Shown one piece after another: positions 25,018-37,000 of a stretch of DNA of 64,000 nt. The notes under the pieces are model-generated. The model made no database searches. It was given only the letters and a program-made list of their open reading frames with translations, and had not been told where the DNA came from. The number at the start of each line of letters is the position of its first letter. The first letter of the stretch is position 1. A program made the translations under genes and the position numbers. The stretch covers positions 34,365,087 through 34,429,086 of the forward strand of contig OY759216.1 of the NCBI GenBank assembly GCA_963662175.1. The letters run 5' to 3'. This DNA comes from Aradus depressus. Taxonomy: Eukaryota; Arthropoda; Insecta; Hemiptera; Aradidae.

Positions 25018-28000
25018 CTACCTTTTCTTTTTGATCCTCTTGCGGTAGCCCTTACCAAACCAACCAGGGTTTGTGGTCTTCTTGTCCAGGATCGTCGTTG
25101 AATCCTGGCCAGGACCACCGGTCGACTGCTCCGAACCTCCCGTCCCTGGTGGTGATAGCTTCTCTTTCTCCTTTTCCTCCAACTCTTCTTCAGAGTCACA
25201 ACAGTAACAGGATCGTCCGGTTGCGTCTGGCTCCCTGGTCTCTCGTCTCTTGTAAAACTGACATATACTCTTGGTGTAATTGTCATAGCAGAAAGAACAT
25301 TCCATTTTGGGCTTGGATAAATCTAAGGGGCCCTCCTCTTCAAAAAAGGAATGGTAGAAGGTGTCGTCCGTCTGTTGAAGAACCTGAAAAAATAATATAC
25401 ATATATAAATAAAAATAAACTCGCAGCACTTGGAATTATCAAAGAGGATGGTTTAACTTTCTACTTGCTTGAAAAGTGTGTCATCGATGCCTTTACGTTA
25501 TTTTCACACTAATTTCAAAGGAAATTACATATAGTATTAATAAATATGAAAAAGTTTTTAGGAAATTGGCCATCGTTAGCAGTATTTATATAATATTGAT
25601 CAAAACAATCAAATGAAAGAGAGGCGCAAACGATGTGAAAACTCCAATGGTATAGGATACGAGAGCAGCAGATGGCGACAATACCCCATGATAGTCCAAT
25701 GAAAGGTGGAAACCTCTTCAGAGCTGGCGGCAAGTCTGTCGCAGATGATGAGCAAACATTGTCACAGCCCTGTTAAAGGGACATACATTCCTAAAGGAAG
25801 CCTTATCCAGAGGACATATTGGCCCTACTGCTCCACAAGTAAAATATTTGGTAGAAACATCGGTTGAAAATGAAAAACAATGTATTGATGGATAACATAT
25901 TAGCCCACGAACACTATAAAGTAGTTAGGTTTGTACCCACCCTACTCTCCTGATCTGGTCACTTCTGACTTTTACCTGTTTCCAAAAATGAATAAGGAGC
26001 TCCGAAGGAACTTTTTTCCAGCCTACTATAGTGTCCAGCAGTTTACTGAAGTCAGCATTCCGTACAGTTATTGACAAATATGAAATAGATTCTTCCCTTC
26101 TCAGCAAGCATCTAGTCTTAGTAGAGAAAATTAAACAAAAAAAAAAACCGTCTGTGAATCAGCGGCAATGTACTTCACTCGATCGAATTATTTGTAATAA
26201 CCCAAGTTTCTACTCTCCCTGTAAGACTTGCTTCTTTTTTGCCCGAGTAAGCTGAACATCAGTGGAAACATCAGTATTATGAGCCTCAGAGGAATATTCA
26301 ATTTAACGAGAGTTACCAGGGTTTTAGTATTAAAATATGAATTTACAAATTAAAAAGGGGTGCATTACCTTCTTGGCTAGCTCCTGGTAGACCCTGTCGA
26401 AGAACTCCACCTGTACGGAGAAGCCGGCGGATACGGAGGGCTGGGGAAGGCCAGTCACAGCTACGGACGGGAGGATCACCCCAGGACCGTACGGACGCCA
26501 GATGTCCTTCTCCCGTTTGATGTCCGTCACTATCTCCTCCAGTCGTTTGTCCGTGTACCCCCTTCCTCGGAGCTCCTCCTCTTCTTCCTCCACCTAGATC
26601 AAAAATTGAAATATATTGGAATGTGGCATATTTGCAGTTTAGTCGTTTTTTTTCGGAAGATGAGTCTGGCATAGAAGAAAAGTATTACAAATACTTTGTT
26701 TCAATTCTTTTCAGTTGTTGTATGTTCCAACATCGGTATTTCTTATAGCAACAACTACTAACAACTTACCTCCTGTTCCTGCTCCTCCTTGACACCGCCT
26801 TCCTCCTCCTCTGGCTTGACCAACTTCTGGGTGGAGGTGGTGTGCTCCTCCAACTGGTGCAGCTGTGTGGCATGGCTGAAGATGGGATCACAGCCCCGGT
26901 CGTACTTGGGGATGTTCAGGTTCAGGTAGCTCAACACTAGCTTCATCACATCGTCACATTTACCTAGAATCAAAACAAGAGTCATTAACAAAGTGGCATT
27001 TCAGCAATAGCAATTTTTTGAAACGGAATTCTGAAGATACGTGCCCTCGTGTCCATGGATGCCTGTATTCTTGCGTGGATGGCCGGCCATTCTGTTGACG
27101 TGGGACCCCATCTGTCCACTTTCTTCACTTTACCTATTGCTTCAAAGTGCCTGGAAACTGTGATAGAGCTCAGAGCTCGTCCTTTCTTTATCAACCTGTC
27201 GGTCCATCTCACTCGGATTTGCTTTAATTAGAGCTCTCAATTTCTTACGGTTCACCAGAAACGTTAGTAATTTAACGTTTACACGTACCTCTAAATTTTC
27301 AAAACAGAACCGTCCATAAACATCGTTCTCGCTTTTTGCTAGGCTAACTTCGTAGAGTAGCTTCTATGGCACCATGACTGATTTTAACTAATTCGAGAAA
27401 ACTGTATGGATTTGAAAGAAGTATAGGATTTTTTTAAATTACAGCATTTTAAAATGCTTTTTCATTATTAAGAATCAGACATCGTTAGACGAAAAGTCTT
27501 GACTTCATCAAATAAGAAACTCACAGCTGTGGCGTAAATAGCTGACTCATGAGCCGAGTCCTAAGTTTATAAGATGTGAACAAAAACGGACATTTCCTAC
27601 GTTATAACCGTTCGGCTGACATTCAATGAAGTGGAAGCAATAAGGAAATGTACCCTTTGTTTCACTCCTCATTCACAGATTAATAATAGATTAATAGTCT
27701 AATAAACATTTTAGAACACAAATGAAAAGGAGCGAATATGCTCTGAATAAAAGCAGAACGAGTTAAACTTATTTTTTTCAAGTTTTCTATCAACTTTAAA
27801 TAAAAAATAAACTCAAATTTACCATTAATTTTCAACGTTGCCTGATCGTCCTTAGGAGTCCATTGCAGATTGACTATGTAGAGCTGAGGTCGTTTCCTGA
27901 TAGGCTTGTCCATACCCCATAACCAGGGATACCGCTTCAGGACCTTCAACAAAAATGAAACATAAATACAGAGGAGAAACACAGAGGGCGCAGGTAGCTC

Positions 28001-31000
28001 AGTGGTATGCGTGCTTACTTACTGAGCTCAAGATCGCGGGTTCGGAACCCAGCCGAGGACTTTAGTTTATTTTATCTGGGAGGTAAAATAAACTTAAGCA
28101 TGCCGTCCTTCGGATGGGAAGTTAAGCGATGGTCCCGAGCCTATACGATGTCAGGTATTCGTTAAAGACCCCTACCCTAGGTGAATAAAAATTTGTAGTG
28201 TCGGGCTAGTGTATACCAGAGTGATAAAAAAGCGCGTTGATAGTAGGCAATATGACCTTGTAGTTAAAGCCCGGGCATGAGTCATAATATCTATGTAACT
28301 AAGAGAATAGAAACATCACGGTTGTGTACATTCGAGAAACTACAGAAGTGATGTATAATCTCCACTCATTAAAAAAATGTATTACAAAACGTCAGTATAT
28401 AAAAAAAAAAAAAGCTGATTTTCGAGATCAAAACGTCGAGTACATGATCTCACTTCCATTCGAAGCGTCAATATTGTTAGAATATTTTTCTCGGGAAACT
28501 ATTTCCAAATTTCACCAGAATTTGTCTCCAAATCCAATCCTCTGTACTGGGTCAGATAAAGGAGCTATAGTTTACCTTGAGACTAGAGCCCATACATAGG
28601 ATCATATCGGCCTGCTTGGCTGCTGCGGAGGCTCCAGACCAATTGATGGGCCAGGCCAGACTCCCACGTTCCCCGAAGTGGACAATGGTGTCCCTGAGAG
28701 GAGCCACACAGGCCGGGTTGGGACAAAGCCGCCCTGTCAGATGTGCGTATCGTCCTGTGTATTGTGTTACATCGAAGGCACGCCACACTTGCATATTGCA
28801 CGAGGTACACACCTAAAACACAAAGAAATGCTAAGTTACTGCAACTCTACGACCCTAACAAGATATAGCCTTATTAGCTTAACACCCATCCAACATCCAC
28901 TATGTGCGATGCTCTGATAAAGATTTTGAAAGTTTTTGTTAAATGGATATCTAATAGAAAAATAAAAACTTTAGTATAAACTATTCGTCAAGCCTATAGG
29001 CGAAACGAATATTATTACGATTGAAACAATACTTTAAAGTAAATAAATTTGTTTTACTTGACCAGTTACAAATAAACTTGATACATTTATTAAGAGAGAA
29101 ATGCAGATGAACTGATTAAGTAATTACTTTTAAAGGCTTTTAGTTGTATTTAATTTATTTACAAAGAACTTGATATTAACTATAAATTTCATCTTTCTTA
29201 ATGGTCTACTATCTTAAAGGAGTGAAAATGGCTGATAGAATAAAACAATAAATACAATCGGACGAGTTATTGTGTCCAAATAACTGAAAACTTATCCGGT
29301 AAAGTTTCAAGCTATTTTAGAAATTCGGCTTCCATCTGGAAACAAAAAATGAAACCTGACTACTTTTTCTAAAAACATTTTCTTCATTCATACGAAAAAA
29401 AAGGTCTTTTCAAAAAAGCATAAGCAAAAGTTTTTTCAAATTGATTTGAATTCACAAATGATTTAGTAAAGTAAACCTTTTTTCAGATCCAAGCAAAGAG
29501 AGCAGCAAATGGACTGATATTCTTTATTTTTTCTGTTATATCTAAAAATCCTCTTTTTCCAATAAAATTCCTGCCTTTGAATGAGATAGGACCGAAGCTA
29601 AAGCTTCTCAATGATCACCGAATGGGTACATATTCAATGGTCGATCAGCTAAGTACTGCATAGCTTTTAATGTAAAACCAAATTTCTACATCCAATTTAA
29701 ATTATAATTTCCTATGATGACGATGAAGCTCTCGTGCCCTCACAACTATAGTATATAAAATTCGACCCCTCCAAACTTGATACAGAATGTGTCTCGGATA
29801 CCTCTAGATTCATGTTGCCATGGACCTCAGAGAGGGCGCGTCGCGGAAGGCCACTCCTCAGATGTAGTCCATCGCAGTTCTGTGAGACCACATGTTTGAG
29901 AAGGCCCACCCGATAGAGGGAGTACAGAGCCATGTGAGCCGTCGTAGGTTCCGCTCCTGACAGGTCATGCTCACTGCAACACAAAACATAATAGATGAAA
30001 CAAACAAACCCCTCCGCAAAATGATCAAACAATAGACAGAAAATAAATTGTAAAAGTTATGAATTACTTTCATACATTTTAATTATACATCGTCTTGAAA
30101 TCGCGCAGATAACTGCGAGAGACGCGATAGTTCAGGGTGAACAGGTAATCTCGTGTGGAATTTCCAATCACTTATCTACATAATATTTGAGGGTTAGGAC
30201 ATTTTCAAAAGGTGACTAGTATATTCATTTTTAAAATTAGTTTTTTATATAATTAAGTAATTGTACCCTTTTCTTCATGTGTTCTAAAAATATGTGAAAT
30301 AAGACATTTAGTGCAATATCATAGAAAATGCGCCATGGTTCCTGAGGAACAAGCAACTTCACAAAGAACTAGGCATGTCCTATTATGTTGAGGACTTCGT
30401 AAAGGAAGCTAGCAAGAAGTTCCTAGATTCTCTGAAGACCGCTGAAGATGCAGCCTATTACAAACTAGACAAGACTACTCCAGCCACAAGACTCCCTCAA
30501 CACATCCTCCCTTAGAGACCGAGTCATGAAGTTACCTCTCTCATATTTTTATTTTGCTCATTGTTTGTTAGCCTCGGAGTTATCTTTTACTTTCAAATTT
30601 TAATATTTATCTAAATATTCACATCTGTAAGTAGTCCCAGATGGTTCTCAAGATGAGATGACTCCAATCTGTTATTGTTACTTATGTGATATGTGAATGT
30701 ATTAGGATGTATATATGTATTTATGTGGAGTTATATGAGTGAATGTATATTTATGTACCTATATATAATTTAATCGATCACCCATTATATTTTTCTAATC
30801 TTGATACCCCCATGTTTGTTAGGCCCTGATGATGATATGAAATATATCGAAACGTTGGCATTTGAATAGTGTTTTCTTCATTGACTGACCCTCAACACCC
30901 CCAGAATTTTGTTTCTTATCGTATGTTTATATCTATACCAACTAACATAGCATGTAAATATCCTGAAATGGTAAAATAAAAAATATATATCCTCTATAAT

Positions 31001-34000
31001 TCCAAAATTTTATATTGTTTTAATATTCACATGCAAAGCAATTAATATATATTTTACAAATGGTGAAAAATTTATAAATTTGGACTCATGCCCGGAGAGG
31101 GTCATATCAAGGTCATATCGCCTACTATCAGAGCACTCTTATATGGGAGGCCTAAATTTTGCCTACCCCACATTTTTATTCACCTAGGGTAGGGAACTTT
31201 AACGAGCACCTGACATCCTACAGGCTCGGGACCATCGCTTAATGTCACATCCGAAGGATGGCGTTCTTAAGTTAATTTTGATTACCAAATAAAATAAACT
31301 AAAGGCCTCGGTCGGGTTTTGAACCCACGATCTTGAGCTCAGTAAGCAAGCACGCATACCACTGAGCTACCGACGTACTGTTTACTAAGCTCAAGATCGC
31401 GTATGTGTATGTTGTATATGTATATACATATAACATACACATACGCGATCAACAGCTATATAAGCAGCGACTTGTTGGTTCTTTCATTGCAAAGAGCGCA
31501 TTTTTTCTATAAGAAACAACCAGTATTTCAAATCGGCGAAAAAATGACTTAATGGGTTCTTGCAGTAAGCCAGTTTTAAACGAGAGATCTCCTTTATTTT
31601 TATTTGATTTGACAAAAACAAATTCCGGAGGAAATTTATTTCTCAAATTTGTCATTATTATTAAGATCACAAACCGCATCTAACAAAAAAAAAAAAAAGA
31701 GGGAGAGATCTCTCGGTTAGAAGATGGGGACGATGAAGTTTCCAAGGAGGATAGGGTCACTGACCTCGGATATCCAGAAGCATAACTATAACAAGTGACA
31801 AATCTAAAAGTGGAATACATTTTAATTATAGTCCGTCTTCCAGAATAACATATGACTCATCTAGTAAAACTAGGCTGAATACATGTTATAATAAACGTTA
31901 TCAGAGGCAGTCCAACTTGAGAGATGAACTATCGTAACTATGGAAACACTATTAGTCATCCCAACCATGTAGACTATACTTCTTGTCTTACGTTCAGCTC
32001 AAATTAAAGCGAAGGCAACCTAGCAAAAAATATCTGAAGTTGTCTTCCCTGCCGACAGGCTTTCTACAGGCTGCCACCCTATTTTAGCCTTGAATGAATG
32101 AAAAATAATATTTACTCTGGGACATATTCCCCTTAAAACATAAGAAACAAACAAAAGCATATAAGTCTTAACCAATTGAAGGAAAAAAAACCAAAAAAAC
32201 AGTGAATCACCGGCTATGTACTTCCCCAACACAAATTAATCAATAACGTTTTCGCGCTCCCATTAAAGCCAATCGGCTGTTTGGGCTAAATCCTCAATAC
32301 TAAATTTGGTGTCGGTATAACATCGGTAGTTATTAGGATATTTGAGTCGAGCCAAGGGAAGGGGCCCTTCAACAGCTTTCGCGAAAAATTGATAGGTGTC
32401 ATCCTTATGGGGTTTCGAATATAAAAATAAATTTTCTGATCGATATATTCATTATAACGGAGGTTATTGGGATTTTTGAGTTGAGTCCCCTCTTCACCTG
32501 ATTTCCCTAGATGTCCTTATAGGGCTTTGAATACACATATCAAACGTCGTTTTAAATACATTCATTCCTTCGGCAGTTATTAGAGCTTTTATGATAAGCC
32601 TCCTCCCTAATCTCCCCCTCCCCTTTGGTCGATTTGGCTGAAAAACAATAGGTGTCGTTAAAGGGTTCTGAATCCACATTTCAAAGTTTGTGTCCATAGA
32701 TTCATTCTATCGGGAGTTATCGTGTTCACAGACATTTTTACATTCATATACCTATACAATATAATAAAGTATTATAATCGAGCAAAAATCCGAGATCGTG
32801 GATTCAACGGATTTTCACATTTCAAGGTCCCCTGAATACGTTCTGTCCACTGATGTCTGTCTGTGATTGAAAAGTTGAGAGCTCTCCTCCACAATAACGA
32901 TTGTAGCTAACTTGAAATTTGCAATGAAGCGGTTACGCTAACATAGGTCTGATTAGATTTCGGCCGAAATCAGACGAAAATTAGGATCACTTTCCTCCGG
33001 GATCTAACTACGTTGTAAAAGATACCGCTTATGTTTATAACCTAGTCAAAATTCTTTTCAAGTAATAGTTGTAGAGAATACTAAAATACATAATTTATAT
33101 GAAATATGATTTTTCACAGATCGTTCGGTTTTCGAGCTACCAAGTTATGTAGTTAGTTTTGAAACACATATTTTTGGACGTTCCCTTGTTTTATCCGAAA
33201 ACGGTTAGTACTATCGAAAAATTGATTCTTACCGAAATTGTTCCTCAAAAAATTTGTAATCGCAAATAAGTCCTTAGATTTGAAATAGGGTCAATAGGAC
33301 AAAAGTTATAGCGCCCCGAAGAGTGTAAATTAAATGTCTGTAAAGACTTTATTTATTTTTAAATCTTAACTCAGAACAACGAACTTTAAAAGAATAAGAA
33401 AAATTATAAAATTTAAGAAAAATATATGCAATGTGGCCATTACATTAGAGATCATTGTCACTCCCCCTCACCTTCTCAAAATCATTTCTTTTTGTTTCTT
33501 TGAATAGCGTAATCTTGAGAATAGACATTCTCATACACTGTAATGTCAGTATGAAATAATTTGGAGAAGGGGGAGGAGAAAAGAGAGTGATCTGTAAGCG
33601 TTGTTGGTATAAGAAAGTCCTGTAATTTCACTAATTTTTTCATATTTGGAATCTTGAGGTCGGAAAACATGAAACTGTGTTGAAAACTCCGCCATACATA
33701 ACTTCCCCTATATTTCGTATAACTGGGAAGTAAAAATGCTGTCTGTTTGTGGTTCTAAGAACACGATGACTCGATGATCGAGACGAAATTTTATATAGCC
33801 AAATTGACTTAAAGGAAGGGAGGGATTAGGAGGGAGGCTTAACACAAAAATTATATAACTGCCGATGTAATGCATCTATCGACACAACATTTAGTACGAG
33901 GACTTAGAGGCTCTATGGAAGTGATTCACCGAAGACTTTTGGCGTAAAGACGAGGAAGAAACAGCAAACCTCCATCTCAGTGAATGCTAAGCTCTGTCTC

Positions 34001-37000
34001 AGGATCAACTTGGTGAGGGAACCAAAGGATATTGCAGATCTGTCACTAGGCCATGTGATGTCTGGGGAACCACAAGAGGGCCACAGACAGCCATAGCGGT
34101 CTGGGAGCAGCAACTATTACAGATTTGTCACTAGGCCATGTGATGTCTGGGGAACCACAAGAGGGCCACAGACAGCCATAGCGGTCTGGGAGCAGCAACT
34201 ATTACAGATTTGTCACTAGGCCATGTGATGTCTGGGGAACCACAAGAGGGCCACAGACAGCCATAGCGGTCTGGGAGCAGCAACTATTACAGATTTGTCA
34301 CTAGGCCATGTGATGTCTGGGGAACCACAAGAGGGCCACAGACAGCCATAGCGGTCTGGGAGCAGCAACTATTACAGATTTGTCACTTGGCCATGTGATG
34401 TCTGGGGAACCACAAGAGGGCCACAGACAGCCATAGCGGTCTGGGAGCAGCAACTATTACAGATTTGTCACTAGGCCATGTGATGTCTGGGGAACCACAA
34501 GAGGGCCACAGACAGCCATAGTGGTCTGGGAGCAGCAACTATTACAGATTTGTCACTTGGCCATGTGATGTCTGGGGAACCACAAGAGGGCCACAGACAG
34601 CCATAGCGGTCTGGGAGCAGCAACTATTACAGATTTGTCACTAGGCCATGTGATGTCTGGGGAACCACAAGAGGGCCACAGACAGCCATAGCGGTCTGGG
34701 AGCAGCAACTATTACAGATTTGTCACTAGGCCATGTGATGTCTGGGGAACCACAAGAGGGCCACAGACAGCCATAGCGGTCTGGGAGCAGCAACTATTAC
34801 AGATTTGTCACTAGGCCATGTGATGTCTGGGGAACCACAAGAGGGCCACAGACAGCCATAGCGGTCTGGGAGCAGCAACTATTACAGATATGTCACTTGG
34901 CCAAGTGATGTCTGGGGAACCACAAGAGGGCCACAGACAGTCATGGTGGTCTGGGATCAGCAACTATTGCAGATCTGTCACTTGGCCAAGTGATGTCTGG
35001 GGAACCACAAGAGGGCCACAGACAGCCATAGTGGTCTGGGAGCAGCAACTCCTCATCTACCATCTGAACATTATCAATACTAAACTATATTTAATAATAA
35101 TATGAATTAATTCATCTTGACCACCAGCCAACACACTATGTTCGCCAAAACTCTAGGTATTCTTCTAAATATGCTGATTCTCCTTTCTCCAACTCTGGCC
35201 AATTATAGAACTAATTGGCTACGATGAGAATTTATAACTCAGTAATCGTACATTTTCCACGCTAATTTCCGGCCATTATAAAGGAATTACCATAAAAATT
35301 CGCAATGAAACTGAAGAAAGGGCTTAAAAAACAAAGATTGAACAAACGCCCGAGTATACCAACTCCTTTTGAATAAATTAAAACAATTCGCCCCCCCTCC
35401 AAAACTAGTCAACCATTTGCGCTAATATTCAATAGTTACATAGGGTCTCCTAAATCCTCTATAAATTTTGTGACGATAAATTCATTACAACGGCAGTTAT
35501 TCCCCTGCTGGGGAAGTTCATTGCCGATGATTCTCCGACGACGTTTGTCTTCTTCAGTCAGTTCTCTCGTTTACCTTCATTATTTGAACTGCGTTTGTGG
35601 GAACGGAAATGAAGGAATGTTTTGACAGACAATAACAGAATATTTTACCCATGTTGACATTTAGATAAAACCTGGAGTAGTTTGTTGTTCCCACCTCAAG
35701 AAGATTGTGCAACTGTTTGGAAAGTATGTTTCGCTTGTCAATAGAGGCGAAATAATTTACTTCACCTATTAACACAAAACACCTCTCGATGATTTATTTG
35801 GGGGGCAAGTGTGTCCTCATTTTTCTGTGTATTGAAAATATTAAACAGTCGTAACACTAAATTGGAACGAACACTTTTAGAATTAAGAAATTTGAAGCTG
35901 AATAAATCGCGGACATAGTTTAACATATGTATATTCGTAAAATAAACGTATTTGATAGTTTCATTTTCAACGTATAAAACATATTTCAGGGTCTGGTCAA
36001 ACCTTAACCGGTATAACTTTTTCTTTGGCTTATTGAAGGAGGTAGTTTAAAAACGACGTAGAGGCAGCCATATATACTTCTGGAGAAAGGGTAACATAAG
36101 GTTCTTGATTATTTTCACATTGTGATTTCCTATATGGCGAGACCTACACTAATAACTATTACAACAGTTAGAAAGAATCGTAAAAAAACAATTTCTGTTT
36201 GGATCCAGGTGAAACATTGTTTTCATCAACATAGATTTATTTACAACTTATTTATATATTAAAATGAATTTTTGGATTCAAGTCAACCTATATACATTAT
36301 GCAATTGTTAGAAAAAAAATCTTAATTTTTAAAACTTTCAAAATGGTCGCCATTTTACTTCCGGGAAAGTGAAAAGAAGGATCACTTATATATATACTCA
36401 ATAGTTTCCAAAAATATGAAGATCACCGAAAACAAAACAGTTAACGAAATTTAAGATCTGAAAAAAATAAACCGGACTGGAATATGAGTTGCTTTCCTTT
36501 CAGAATCAATGTTTGAGCAAAGACTCATGGAAAAATTGAAAGAGGGTAATTTTTGGAGAAAAATTAAAGAACATTTTTCGTAGGTATTAAATATTTTGCT
36601 CCTGCAATCAATACAAGCTTCCAATTGTAAAAATCCTTACTCTTCATTATACTTCAAGTTTTGGATTATTTAATTCATTAAAAATTGTTACAAACGAGAT
36701 GAAAAAAAAGTGTATTGGTAAAGTTAAAAAATAAATAAACAACGCTAAGATAGATAAGAAGATTAGAAGAGAAGTGATAGGACATTGTTTATGTCGAGAG
36801 GACGCTAATGCAGGGTCAAGGTCATGATAGTTACTAGAAATAGTTTACCTGCCCAATAGAAAACACATTTATGTGCAATGCTAGTAAAAAATGCGAATGT
36901 CAATACGTATGAATGTATGGGGTGGAGGGGTAGAACCTAAACTTGGAAACAAAAGGGAAAAAAACAAAATTAATGGTGTTTGGAAAGCCAACAAAAAAAC

